A DNA stretch of 43,135 nt, taken from contig QCTA01000002.1 in NCBI GenBank assembly GCA_003211335.1, forward strand, positions 1-43,135. The letters are read 5' to 3'. Both the position numbers and the translations under genes were made by a program. The DNA is from Prochlorococcus sp. AG-670-O11 (GTDB lineage Bacteria; Cyanobacteriota; Cyanobacteriia; PCC-6307; Cyanobiaceae). Of the stretch, positions 7,576-16,713 are shown piece after piece (within the stretch, counting starts at the first letter, position 1; every line of letters begins with the position of its first letter). The notes below the pieces were generated by a model. The model was given only the letters and a program-made list of their open reading frames with translations, made no database searches and was not told where the DNA came from.

Positions 7576-9873
7576 TTAGTCTAATGATAAAGCATTAATT
7601 ACAACGGTTATCGAACTAGTTGCCATCAATAATGCTGCTATTGATGGTGTTAGAAGAATGCCATATTTAGGAAATAGAATACCTGCCGCTATCGGTAATG
7701 CAATCAAGTTATAGCCAAAAGCCCATAATAGATTTTGTTTGATTTTTCTTATTGTTCTTTTTGCAAGACTAAGTGCATAAGGTAATCCAGATAAATGATC
7801 TCCCATTAACACAACATCTGCATTTGCTTTCGCAATCTGGGTACCTGATCCAACAGCTATTCCTAAATTTGAAGCGGCCAATGCTGGAGCATCATTTATC
7901 CCATCTCCAATCATTGCAACTTTATTGTTCTTTTTTAAATCTTCAATTATTTTTAATTTCATTTCTGGAAGAAGATCCCATTTTATTTCAGCTTCTGGAC
8001 TATCTAATTTTTTAGCCAACTCAAGTACAGTTTCTTTTCTATCACCGCTTAAAATATTAATACTATACTTTTCTTCTCTTAATTTTTGAACAGAACTAAT
8101 AGAATCTTCTCTTAATAAATCACCTAATAAAATAAATCCAAGTAACTCATTATTTACACTGACTCCAATGACAGAATGGGATTTGTTTTCTTCAGTTTCT
8201 AATGTTTTTTTTGATTCATTATCAATTAGTACTCCTTTACTAAGAAGCCATTCAACGCTTCCAATATTGATTACTCCATCAATTGAATCAAGCTCTCCTG
8301 AAATACCTCGACCAGATTCTGTATTGATGTTTTTGATTGGTAGCAAGCTAAGATTTTGTTTTTTGGCTTCATTAACTATTGCATTAGCGATTGGATGCCT
8401 GCTTTGACTTTCTAAACTTGCAGTTATTTTTAATAAAAATAAATTATCACCATTATTTATATAATTAATGACGAAAGGAGTCCCTTTAGTCAATGTTCCT
8501 GTTTTATCAAAAATAATATGATTGATTTTTGATGCCATTTCTATTTTATCTCCTCCTTTAAATAAAACGCCTTTTTTGGCAGCTTTACCTGAAGCAACAG
8601 TTATTACTGTCGGTGTAGCAAGACCTAAAGCGCAAGGACAGGCTATTACTAAAACAGCAATGGAGAGTTGAATGGCTAAACTCAAAAAATTTTCAGCATT
8701 GCTACCCAATGAATTATGTAAAGTATGGTTTGAGGTGGTTATCAATCCATGATGATCATGTATTAACAAATCTGGCCAAATATGCTTTGCTCCTTTCCAC
8801 CAAAAAAAGAAGCTTGAAATTGCCATAAAGAGTACGAAATATGTAAATTTTCCAGCAATTTGGTCAGCAATTCTCTGAATAGGTGGCTTTTGTGATTGAA
8901 CTGATTCAATCAGATTAACTAGTTTTGCAAGAGAAGTTTCTTCCCCCACTTTTATAACCTTTAGTCTTAATGTGGAATTTAAATTTAAGGATCCATTAAG
9001 TAAATGTTTCCCTGAGTCAACATTTACAGGTTTAGATTCACCTGTGATATGTGAAACATCTACAGATGAATTACCATTAATAACAATGCAGTCAGCAGGT
9101 ACACGATCTCCAGCTAATAATTGAATCTCATCTCCTGCCTTTAAAGAAGTTACTCTGACTGATTTGACTTTATTTGCTTCTAAAAATATGGTCGCCATCT
9201 CTGGTTGCAGATCTAATAGTTCTCCAATTGATGAACCGGTTTGATACCTTGCTCTCTCTTCTAAAAAACGCCCAATCAGGATAAATCCTAATAACATCAC
9301 AGGTTCGTTAAAAAAGCAAGGAAACCCAGTAGAAGGAAATATTAATGATAAAAGACTTGTTATGTATGCACTTGTTACTCCCAAAGCTACTAAAGAATCC
9401 ATATCTGGCCGATTCTTTATAAATGATTTGAATCCTTTGATTACAATTTCTCTTCCAGAAAACAATAAAGCTATTGTTGCCAGTACAGCATGAAAGAATA
9501 AATTACCTAATATTGGTAAATTTAAATAACCTCCCTCTGTTAAATGTCCTAATACTGAAAAAAATAACAGTAAAAGTGCAAAATTAAGTTTTTTCCATTG
9601 GTTAATCCACTTCTTTTTTTTTTCTAATTGAACTTTATTTACTTTTTTTGAGAAATCATTTACATAAATCTCTGAAGGGAAACCGCTTTGTTCTAGGTTT
9701 TCTAAAACTTGGTCAATCTTTAGAACATTTGTATTAATTTCAAAATAGGCACTTTCAGTTAGAAGGTTAACAGAAACATTTTTGACGCCATCAGAATTTT
9801 TCAATATATTTTCTACTGTGCTTACACAACCCCCACATTTCATACCGGTTATATTTAATTGAATGCTATTCAT
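7576..9873 (-). CDS. Copper-transporting P1B-type ATPase (CtaA/PacS/CopA-like)
   Basis: The 765-residue pump moves Cu(I) across a membrane. In cyanobacteria such pumps supply copper for plastocyanin and cytochrome oxidase, or export excess. An N-terminal heavy-metal-associated domain (about 3-70) carries GMKCGGC. Then come eight predicted membrane helices, the actuator loop with TGES, the transport-site CPC in IACPCALG, the phosphorylation motif DKTGTLT, HP in SRHPIANAI, and GDGINDAPAL. Further metal-site residues YN and MxxSS in the last helices (YNLIALPI, LLMATSSI) mark the Cu(I) subclass P1B-1. CtaA and PacS roles cannot be separated from sequence alone. The gene precedes tmk with no gap. 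Confidence 0.92.
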   Translation of the reverse strand: MNSIQLNITGMKCGGCVSTVENILKNSDGVKNVSVNLLTESAYFEINTNVLKIDQVLENLEQSGFPSEIYVNDFSKKVNKVQLEKKKKWINQWKKLNFALLLLFFSVLGHLTEGGYLNLPILGNLFFHAVLATIALLFSGREIVIKGFKSFIKNRPDMDSLVALGVTSAYITSLLSLIFPSTGFPCFFNEPVMLLGFILIGRFLEERARYQTGSSIGELLDLQPEMATIFLEANKVKSVRVTSLKAGDEIQLLAGDRVPADCIVINGNSSVDVSHITGESKPVNVDSGKHLLNGSLNLNSTLRLKVIKVGEETSLAKLVNLIESVQSQKPPIQRIADQIAGKFTYFVLFMAISSFFFWWKGAKHIWPDLLIHDHHGLITTSNHTLHNSLGSNAENFLSLAIQLSIAVLVIACPCALGLATPTVITVASGKAAKKGVLFKGGDKIEMASKINHIIFDKTGTLTKGTPFVINYINNGDNLFLLKITASLESQSRHPIANAIVNEAKKQNLSLLPIKNINTESGRGISGELDSIDGVINIGSVEWLLSKGVLIDNESKKTLETEENKSHSVIGVSVNNELLGFILLGDLLREDSISSVQKLREEKYSINILSGDRKETVLELAKKLDSPEAEIKWDLLPEMKLKIIEDLKKNNKVAMIGDGINDAPALAASNLGIAVGSGTQIAKANADVVLMGDHLSGLPYALSLAKRTIRKIKQNLLWAFGYNLIALPIAAGILFPKYGILLTPSIAALLMATSSITVVINALSLD

Positions 9874-9992
9874 ATTTTTTCAATGAAAGCAAATGAATGC
9901 TTTATTTTATTAATTACTATAATAATAAATGTTATAGACTTTTTAAATAGTTGATAATTAATTGACTAATTTAATTTTATTACATAAACAAA

Positions 9993-10514
9993 GTGCCTAA
10001 CAATCAAAATAGAGACAATTTCATTGATAAAGCATTTACGGTAATTGCTGAATCGATTGTGAATATTATGCCGATTGCGGATAAAGAAAAGAAAGCATAC
10101 ATATATTATAGAGATGGATTAGCTGCTCAAAATAATGGTGATTATTCAGAAGCTTTGGAATACTATCAAGAAAGCTTATTACTAGAAGAAAATAAAATTG
10201 ATAGAGGAGAAACTTTAAAGAATATGGCGATAATATATATGAGTAATGGAGAGGAAGATTTATCTATAGAAACTTATGAAAAAGCCTTAGTTGAAAATCC
10301 AAAACAGCCATCTTGTCTAAAGAATATAGGCCTAATTTATGAAAAAAGGGGAAGATACGCTGAGCAAAATGGTGACTTAGATGAAAGAGATATTTGTTTC
10401 GACAAGGCTGCACAAGTGTGGTCTAAAGCAGTAAGACTTTATCCTGGTGGATACTTAGATATTGAAAATTGGTTAAAAACAACTGGAAGGAGTTCGATTG
10501 ATATTTATCTTTAA
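9993..10514 (+). CDS. ycf3: Photosystem I assembly protein Ycf3
   Basis: A thylakoid-associated tetratricopeptide-repeat chaperone for photosystem I assembly. The 173-residue product matches family length and carries three TPRs (about 36-69, 73-106, 117-150), with typical [19 protein letters not shown] and [17 protein letters not shown]. The C-terminal [17 protein letters not shown] is also typical. It starts with GTG at 9993. It is divergent from the copper ATPase gene, with about 120 bp between, and its stop is 6 bp from the convergent radA stop. Confidence 0.96.
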   Translation: MPNNQNRDNFIDKAFTVIAESIVNIMPIADKEKKAYIYYRDGLAAQNNGDYSEALEYYQESLLLEENKIDRGETLKNMAIIYMSNGEEDLSIETYEKALVENPKQPSCLKNIGLIYEKRGRYAEQNGDLDERDICFDKAAQVWSKAVRLYPGGYLDIENWLKTTGRSSIDIYL

Positions 10515-10520
10515 ATTAAT

Positions 10521-11873
10521 TCACTCTCTCAAGGCATAATTCATAGCTTCATTAATATTCGAAATTTCTTTAATTATTATCAATTTTTGAAAACTGCCTT
10601 TAACTTTAATAGTATTTTTAGGTACCAAAATATTTTTAATACCTAGCCTAACAGCCTCGTCAATTTTAGCGCCAAGATTACTTGCCTGCCTTACTTGGCC
10701 ACTTAAACCTAGCTCTCCAATAAATGCAGAATTTGTCAATGGTGGAATTTTTTTTAAGCTTGATAAGATTGAAATCGCAACCCCTAAATCTGAAGATGGA
10801 TCATTTATTTCAAAACCACCACCTGTCGCTATGTAACAGTCATATTCTGATAATTGAATCCCAACATGTTTTTCAATGACTGCTAAAATCTGATGTAATC
10901 TGTTAATGCTAATCCCAGTTGTTGTTCGTCTTGGATTGTTGTAGAACGTTTTATTGACTAAAGCTTGAATATCTACGGCAAATGGTCTAGATCCTTCATT
11001 AGTTATTGTGGTTGTGACACCTGATATATTTTCTTTGTTTGTGAATATTGAACTTGGGTTATTAACTTCTCGTAAACCATTTTTTAACATTTCGAAAATT
11101 CCAATTTCAAAAGTTGATCCAAACCTATTTTTTATACTTCTTAGTAATCTATGAGAGGCAATATTATCTCCCTCAAAGTTAAGTACAACATCTACTAAAT
11201 GTTCCAAAGTTTTTGGACCTGCTAGAGCTCCATCTTTCGTAACGTGGCCGATTATCAAAAGCGCTATATTATTTTCCTTCGCAAGATTCTGAAGTTCAGA
11301 TGAACAACTTCTAACTTGGGAAACAGATCCTGGAGAACTTTCCATCTCATCATTATTAATAGCTTGGATACTATCAATAATGGCAAAATCAGGTTTTATT
11401 TTTTTAATCTCTTCGATAATTAAAGTTAAATTGGTTTCGGCATAAATTTTTAAATCGAGACTGTTTTCATTTAATCTTTCCCATCTGATTTTTATTTGCT
11501 CTAAAGATTCTTCTGCCGTGATATATAACACTTTTTCATTAAGAGATATTTTCCCGGCAGATTGAAGGACTATTGTACTTTTGCCGATACCTGGTTGTCC
11601 TCCAAGTAAAACTATAGATCCTGGAACTATCCCTCCTCCGAGAACTCTATCAATCTCTTTAAAACCACTTGTAAATCTTGATATAGTATCTATTTTTATT
11701 TCTTTAAACAACATAGATTTTTTACTTTTATTAACATTTGTTATTTTAGATCTAGTGTTTTTCCTTTCTTCAACAATAGTATTCCATTCATTACAATTTA
11801 CGCATCTGCCAAAGTATTGAGAAGTTTCAGATCCGCAATTTTGACAAATAAAAGTCGAAAATTTACTAGACAT
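10521..11873 (-). CDS. radA: DNA repair protein RadA (Sms)
   Basis: RecA-like ATPase that promotes branch migration of recombination intermediates. Of 450 residues, the N-terminal zinc finger has C10, C13, C24 and C27. The ATPase domain has Walker A GGQPGIGKST at 91-100. The RadA-specific KNRFG motif is at 248-252. The last 150 residues form the Lon-protease-like domain, including DLGVAISILSS and GELGLSGQVR. It is divergent from rpaB with about 105 bp between starts. Confidence 0.96.
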   Translation of the reverse strand: MSSKFSTFICQNCGSETSQYFGRCVNCNEWNTIVEERKNTRSKITNVNKSKKSMLFKEIKIDTISRFTSGFKEIDRVLGGGIVPGSIVLLGGQPGIGKSTIVLQSAGKISLNEKVLYITAEESLEQIKIRWERLNENSLDLKIYAETNLTLIIEEIKKIKPDFAIIDSIQAINNDEMESSPGSVSQVRSCSSELQNLAKENNIALLIIGHVTKDGALAGPKTLEHLVDVVLNFEGDNIASHRLLRSIKNRFGSTFEIGIFEMLKNGLREVNNPSSIFTNKENISGVTTTITNEGSRPFAVDIQALVNKTFYNNPRRTTTGISINRLHQILAVIEKHVGIQLSEYDCYIATGGGFEINDPSSDLGVAISILSSLKKIPPLTNSAFIGELGLSGQVRQASNLGAKIDEAVRLGIKNILVPKNTIKVKGSFQKLIIIKEISNINEAMNYALRE

Positions 11874-11978
11874 TTAATTTTGATTAGGTTGAAGAACTGA
11901 TAGATTTGGGATTTTGCCCCTCTACAAGTTAGATTGGGTTAAAGATAAATTCTCTTCCTGATTAGCTAATAAAAACAA

Positions 11979-12725
11979 ATGGCTGTATCTAGTCAAACAA
12001 AAGAAACAATCCTTGTCGCTGATGACGAGGCAAGCATTAGAAGAATTCTTGAGACTCGCCTATCAATGATTGGTTACAAAGTGGTAACTGCTTGTGATGG
12101 GAAAGAAGCATTAAAATTATTCAAAGATTACGATCCTGACTTGGTTGTACTTGATGTAATGATGCCAAAATTAGATGGATATGGAGTTTGTCAAGAATTA
12201 AGAAAAGACTCAGATGTACCCATCGTCATGCTGACTGCATTAGGAGATGTTGCAGATAGAATTACAGGACTTGAATTAGGCGCTGATGATTATGTTGTTA
12301 AACCATTTAGTCCAAAAGAATTAGAAGCAAGGATTAGATGTGTATTAAGACGTATAGATAAAGAACAACTTCCTGGAATGCCAAATTCAGGTTTAATTTT
12401 AGTTACGGACATAAAAATTGATACAAATCGAAGACAGGTTTTTAAAAGTGATGAAAGAATAAGATTAACTGGAATGGAATTTAGTCTCCTAGAGCTTTTA
12501 GTCAGTCGATCAGGAGAGCCATTTAGTCGAGGAGAGATTTTGAAAGAAGTATGGGGATACACACCTGAAAGACATGTAGATACAAGAGTAGTAGATGTTC
12601 ATATATCTAGATTAAGATCAAAATTGGAAGCTGATCCTGCAAATCCTGAATTAATTCTTACAGCAAGAGGTACAGGATATCTATTTCAGAGAATAGTTGA
12701 TATATCTCCATTTGACGGTAAATAG
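11979..12725 (+). CDS. rpaB: Response regulator RpaB (Ycf27)
   Basis: Essential OmpR-class regulator of light-responsive genes in cyanobacteria and red-algal plastids, partnered there with the kinase NblS (Hik33). The 248-residue protein has a receiver at about 10-125 with D15/D16, phosphoacceptor D59 (LVVLDVMMP) and K in VVKPFSPKELEARI. A winged-helix domain with [20 protein letters not shown] and VDVHISRLRSKLE completes it, a very close match to Ycf27 as I remember it. The plsX ATG follows the rpaB stop with no gap, so rpaB transcription may extend into the plsX-fabH-fabD-plsC run. Confidence 0.95.
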   Translation: MAVSSQTKETILVADDEASIRRILETRLSMIGYKVVTACDGKEALKLFKDYDPDLVVLDVMMPKLDGYGVCQELRKDSDVPIVMLTALGDVADRITGLELGADDYVVKPFSPKELEARIRCVLRRIDKEQLPGMPNSGLILVTDIKIDTNRRQVFKSDERIRLTGMEFSLLELLVSRSGEPFSRGEILKEVWGYTPERHVDTRVVDVHISRLRSKLEADPANPELILTARGTGYLFQRIVDISPFDGK

Positions 12726-14126
12726 ATGGATAAAAATTCTTATAATAAAAAGTCTAGAGCTATAAGAAGATTAGTTATTTGGTATAAAAGAAATTCTGCT
12801 GTGACTTCAATAGTTGACACTGCTGCTAATTCTGCTGTAACCGCAAGTAATGTTGCGGGTAATGTAGTCTCTAGTGCTGGGTCTGTTGTAAGTACTGCAG
12901 GTAATGTTGCGGGTAATGTTGCGGGTAATGTAGTCTCTAGTGCTGAATCAGTTGTTAATACTGCTAGCAGTGTAGTTTCAAGTGCTAGTTCAATAGCAAA
13001 AAATACATTGCAACCATTAGTTTTTGACCCTTTAAAACGTTTGCAAAATAGTGATAATTTGATAAATAAGCAAGAGGTATCAAATTCTGAGAGGATTTGG
13101 ATCGCGGTTGATGGTATGGGGGGAGATTACGCACCTGTACCCATTTTGGAGGGATGTCTCGATGCTATTAGTAGATTTCCAATAAATATAAAATTTGTAG
13201 GCAAAATTGAAGAAGTTAGATATGAAGCAGAAAAAGTTGGTCTAATAGATTTATTAGAGAAAGAAATTGATAATAATCGTATTGAATTGATAGATAGTGG
13301 AGATCCCATAGGGATGAATGAAGAAGCAACAGCAGTAAGAAAAAGAAAAGATGCAAGTATTAATGTTGCGATGGATTTGGTTAAAACTAACAAAGCAAAA
13401 GCTGTTTATTCGGCAGGTAACTCAGGAGCTCTGATGGCCTCCGCTATATTTAGGATAGGGAGATTGAAAGGTATAGAACGCCCTGCAATAGGAGCCTTAT
13501 TTCCAACAAGAGATCAAACTAGACCTGTATTAGTTCTAGATGTAGGAGCAAATACTGATTGTAAACCCTCTTATCTTCATCAATTTGCACTTCTTGGTGA
13601 TGTTTATGCCAAAGATGTTTTACAAATAGAAAAACCAAGAATTGGCTTATTAAATATTGGAGAAGAAGAATGTAAAGGGAATGATTTATCTTTAAAAACA
13701 TTTGAATTATTATCTCATGAAACAAGGTTTGATTTTGGGGGTAATTGTGAAGGAAGAGATGTTTTATCTGGCGATTTTGATGTAGTCGTTTGTGATGGCT
13801 TTACAGGAAATATATTACTTAAATTTCTTGAGTCAGTGGGTGGGGTTCTATTAGATATTTTAAGATCTGAACTTCCTAGAGGAAGAAGGGGTAAGGTTGG
13901 GTCTGCTTTTTTAAAAAGTAATTTACTAAGAATTAAGAAAAGACTAGATCATGCTGAACATGGAGGAGCATTATTGCTTGGGGTAAATGGTATTTGCGTA
14001 ATTGGCCATGGTAGTAGTAAGTCTTTGTCTGTGGTAAGTGCTCTTCGTTTGGCTCATTCTGCTGTAAATCATAATGTGATGGAAAATTTAAATCAACTTC
14101 AAAAGCATCAAGTTTTAAATTCTTAA
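12726..14126 (+). CDS. plsX: Phosphate acyltransferase PlsX with repetitive N-terminal extension
   Basis: Makes acyl-phosphate from acyl-ACP for phosphatidic acid synthesis. The catalytic core starts around residue 124 (IWIAVDGMGGDYAPVPILEG) and runs to 466, about the usual family length. Core blocks such as SAGNSGALM, DVGANTDCKP and CDGFTGNILLKFLE are intact. Residues 1-123 are extra: a basic start (KKSRAIRRLVIWYKR), then about 65 residues of Ala, Val, Ser, Asn and Gly in repeats (SNVAGNVVSSAGSVVSTAGN and similar). The underlying DNA contains two exact 33-bp copies 66 bp apart and a 12-bp tandem. Such 11-residue periodicity suggests a membrane-binding amphipathic helix. No internal ATG start was seen immediately before the core. 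The ATG abuts the rpaB stop. Confidence 0.95.
   Translation: MDKNSYNKKSRAIRRLVIWYKRNSAVTSIVDTAANSAVTASNVAGNVVSSAGSVVSTAGNVAGNVAGNVVSSAESVVNTASSVVSSASSIAKNTLQPLVFDPLKRLQNSDNLINKQEVSNSERIWIAVDGMGGDYAPVPILEGCLDAISRFPINIKFVGKIEEVRYEAEKVGLIDLLEKEIDNNRIELIDSGDPIGMNEEATAVRKRKDASINVAMDLVKTNKAKAVYSAGNSGALMASAIFRIGRLKGIERPAIGALFPTRDQTRPVLVLDVGANTDCKPSYLHQFALLGDVYAKDVLQIEKPRIGLLNIGEEECKGNDLSLKTFELLSHETRFDFGGNCEGRDVLSGDFDVVVCDGFTGNILLKFLESVGGVLLDILRSELPRGRRGKVGSAFLKSNLLRIKKRLDHAEHGGALLLGVNGICVIGHGSSKSLSVVSALRLAHSAVNHNVMENLNQLQKHQVLNS
12847..12945 (+). repeat. Exact 33-bp direct repeats within plsX
   Basis: Positions 12847-12879 and 12913-12945 are identical over 33 bp, 66 bp apart. A 12-bp unit GTAATGTTGCGG is also tandem at 12901 and 12913. 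The period equals 11 codons and keeps frame, so copy-number changes would lengthen or shorten the PlsX extension by multiples of 11 or 4 residues. Confidence 0.9.
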
Positions 14127-14162
14127 AACATATTTTGTCAGATTTATGTTTTACTTACATAA
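14125..14162 (+). promoter_or_regulatory. Two overlapping AT-rich hairpins between plsX and fabH
   Basis: AAAACATA (14125-14132) can pair with TATGTTTT (14145-14152). TTATGT (14144-14149) can instead pair with ACATAA (14157-14162). The two structures exclude each other. They may act as a weak terminator or attenuator before fabH, but all stems are short and A/T-rich. Confidence 0.25.
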
Positions 14163-14179
14163 GTAATTAGATAACTTTT

Positions 14180-15187
14180 TTGGAAGGAATAAATTCAAAT
14201 CAAATTGGAGTCTCATTTAAAGGTACAGGTAGTTATGTACCAAATCAAATATTGACTAATCAAGAAATTAGTAAGAAGGTAGATACTAGTGACGAATGGA
14301 TAAAATCTAGAACAGGTATCTCTCAGAGAAGGATTTCTGGATTATCAGACAATGTTAGTGAGATGGGTTACAAAGCAGCATTAGCAGCAATTGAGATGGC
14401 TAAATGGGATGTTTCAACAGTAGATCTAATAATTTTAGCTACATCAACCCCAAATGATTTATTTGGCTCTGCTCCGGAAATTCAATCAAAACTAGGAGCA
14501 ATTAATGCTGTAGCGTTTGATTTGACAGCTGCTTGCAGCGGTTTTTTATTTGCGACAATAACAGCTACTCAATTCTTAAAAGCAGGAAGTTATAAAAGAG
14601 CAATTGTAATAGGCTCAGATCAACTTTCAAGTTATGTAGATTGGAATGATAGAAGAAGTTGTGTCTTATTCGGAGATGGAGCGGGCGCAATAGTAATCGA
14701 AGGAACAAATGAAATAGATAATTTAATTGGCTTTAGTATGAGAACTGATGGACAAAGAGGTTCTTTCTTAAATCTTCCATCTCAAAATAATCAGGATCTA
14801 ATTATTGAGAATATTAATTTTTCAACTGGTGGTTTTTCAACAATTGCAATGAATGGACAAGAGGTATATAAATTCGCAGTTAGAGAAGTACCATTAATTA
14901 TTGATAATTTATTTAAAAAAACAAATTTTAATTCTGAGAAAATTAATTGGCTTGTGTTGCATCAAGCAAATCAAAGAATATTAGATTCTGTTGGAGAAAG
15001 ACTAAATATTTCGTCAGAAAAGATTCTTAGTAATTTAAGTAACTATGGAAATACTTCCGCTGCAACCATTCCTTTAATGCTTGATGAGGCAATAAGAAAT
15101 AAGAAAATTAAACAAAATGATATTATTGCCACCAGTGGTTTTGGTGCTGGGTTAAGTTGGGGTGCAGCCCTGATTCGATGGGGTTAA
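14180..15187 (+). CDS. fabH: Beta-ketoacyl-ACP synthase III
   Basis: Condenses acetyl-CoA with malonyl-ACP to start fatty acid synthesis. The 335-residue thiolase-fold protein has the catalytic triad C119 (TAACSGF), H261 (LHQANQRI) and N291 (NYGNTSAATIPL). The terminal GFGAGLSWGAALIRWG is typical of FabH. It starts with TTG at 14180. No ATG lies in frame nearby and no ribosome-binding site precedes the TTG, so the exact start is uncertain by a few residues. It follows plsX by about 50 bp and precedes fabD by 18 bp. Confidence 0.95.
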   Translation: MEGINSNQIGVSFKGTGSYVPNQILTNQEISKKVDTSDEWIKSRTGISQRRISGLSDNVSEMGYKAALAAIEMAKWDVSTVDLIILATSTPNDLFGSAPEIQSKLGAINAVAFDLTAACSGFLFATITATQFLKAGSYKRAIVIGSDQLSSYVDWNDRRSCVLFGDGAGAIVIEGTNEIDNLIGFSMRTDGQRGSFLNLPSQNNQDLIIENINFSTGGFSTIAMNGQEVYKFAVREVPLIIDNLFKKTNFNSEKINWLVLHQANQRILDSVGERLNISSEKILSNLSNYGNTSAATIPLMLDEAIRNKKIKQNDIIATSGFGAGLSWGAALIRWG

Positions 15188-15205
15188 AAATAAAAAGGGT
15201 TATTT

Positions 15206-16081
15206 ATGACAGTCGCTTGGGTATTTCCCGGTCAGGGTTCTCAAAAAATAGGAATGGCAAATAAAATTATTGATTTGCCAAATGCAAAAAATAGATTTAA
15301 TTATGCATCTGATGTATTTCAAAAGAATTTATTTGAAATTTGTGAGCTAAATTCTGATGATTTAAACAATACTAAGAACACTCAAATTTGTCTTTTTTTG
15401 GTGGAATCAGTCTTATTAGACTCTTTAAAAGAACATAGTTTTAAACCAACCTTTATTGCTGGGCATAGTTTAGGTGAAATTACGGCTTTATATTGTGCTG
15501 ATGTTTTGTCTTTTGAAGCTTGTGTATCACTTATAAAAGTTAGATCTGGATTAATGGCAAATGCTGCGAAAGGATCTATGGCAGCATTAATTGGGTTTGA
15601 TAGAGATAAATTAGATTTACTGGTAGAGGAAATTGATGATCTTGTAATAGCAAATGATAATAGTTCCTCTCAAGTTGTTTTATCAGGAAGCATAGAAGCT
15701 TTAGATAATATTTCAAAACGGATTACGGCTAAAAGATTCCTGAAATTAAATGTTTCGGGTGCTTTTCATTCACCATTTATGAAAGAACCAGCTCTTAAAT
15801 TCTCAAATTATTTGGATACTCTCGAATTTAATAAACCTTCTTGTCCTGTTATAAGTAATTCTAGTCCATCACTGTGTAATGACCCAAATGAGCTTAAGCT
15901 TAGATTGAAAAATCAAATGTGTAATGGTGTTAGATGGCGTGAAACTATGGATTTAATGGAAGAAAATGGTATTCTCCAAATGGTAGAAATTGGACCATCT
16001 AATGTTCTTGGTGGTCTAGGGAAAAGGCACTTAAAAGATGTAAAAATTTCTCAAGTTTCTTCTGCAGATCAAATTGAATAG
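15206..16081 (+). CDS. fabD: Malonyl-CoA:ACP transacylase
   Basis: Loads malonyl groups onto acyl carrier protein for fatty acid elongation. The 291-residue protein begins with the oxyanion-hole motif VFPGQGSQ. The nucleophile is S88 in GHSLG, and the catalytic histidine is H188 in SGAFHSPFM. The start ATG has an AAAAAGGG ribosome-binding site about 7 bp upstream. It overlaps the probable plsC start region by a few bases. It belongs to the plsX-fabH-fabD-plsC unit. Confidence 0.96.
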   Translation: MTVAWVFPGQGSQKIGMANKIIDLPNAKNRFNYASDVFQKNLFEICELNSDDLNNTKNTQICLFLVESVLLDSLKEHSFKPTFIAGHSLGEITALYCADVLSFEACVSLIKVRSGLMANAAKGSMAALIGFDRDKLDLLVEEIDDLVIANDNSSSQVVLSGSIEALDNISKRITAKRFLKLNVSGAFHSPFMKEPALKFSNYLDTLEFNKPSCPVISNSSPSLCNDPNELKLRLKNQMCNGVRWRETMDLMEENGILQMVEIGPSNVLGGLGKRHLKDVKISQVSSADQIE

Positions 16082-16706
16082 TTATTCAATGAAAAGTTAT
16101 TTTTATCAAAAATTTATTTATCAATTAGTTAGTCAAGTAATTATTTTTCCGATTTATAAATTGATATTTAGAGGTATTTTAATTGGGAGAGAAAATATTC
16201 CTCAAAAAAGTTCTTTTATCTTGGTATCTAATCACGGTTCTCTATTTGACCCTCCTTTATTAGGTCATGCCGTTGGTCGAAATATATCTTTCATGGCCAA
16301 GTCAGAACTTTTTAAAATCCCTATACTTGGTTTTATAATAAAATCCTGTGGAGCTTATCCTGTTAAGAGAGGCATAGTAGATAAAACAACTATCAAAATT
16401 GCATGTGACAAATTATCAAATAACAACAGTATTGGTATATTTATTGACGGCACTCGTCAGAAGGATGGTCGAGTAAATAAGCCAAAACACGGAGCTGCTC
16501 TTCTATCTTTTAAAAATCAAAAGATGTTATTGCCAGTTGCAATTATTAATTCACATAGATTATTTAGATTAAAATTTTTTATTCCATTTTTTTCAAAAAT
16601 AATTATTAAAGTTGGGAAACCGATTAATCCCCCTAAAGGATCATCAAAGACTGATTTAGCTTTGGTAACAAATTATCTTCAGGAAACAATAAATAATATG
16701 CTTTAA
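16074..16706 (+). CDS. plsC: 1-acyl-sn-glycerol-3-phosphate acyltransferase family protein
   Basis: Adds the second acyl chain to make phosphatidic acid at the inner membrane. The 210-residue PlsC-type protein has the catalytic NH(x4)D motif NHGSLFD at 53-59, the FMAKSELFKIPILGF block, and the substrate motif FIDGTR at 123-128. The usual sequence there is EGTR; the D-for-E change is conservative but uncommon. The listed start is a TTG overlapping fabD by 8 bp. An ATG at 16089 would shorten it by five residues and is equally possible. Substrate specificity within the family is not determinable here. Confidence 0.88.
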   Translation: MNSYSMKSYFYQKFIYQLVSQVIIFPIYKLIFRGILIGRENIPQKSSFILVSNHGSLFDPPLLGHAVGRNISFMAKSELFKIPILGFIIKSCGAYPVKRGIVDKTTIKIACDKLSNNNSIGIFIDGTRQKDGRVNKPKHGAALLSFKNQKMLLPVAIINSHRLFRLKFFIPFFSKIIIKVGKPINPPKGSSKTDLALVTNYLQETINNML

Positions 16707-16713
16707 TGAATGA

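Noticed and set aside
8168..8407. Plus-strand open frame within the copper ATPase gene
   Set aside because: Antisense shadow of a well-conserved coding region; no independent start signal or family motif. The same holds for other antisense frames such as 13127-13393, 21162-21410 and 41101-41331.
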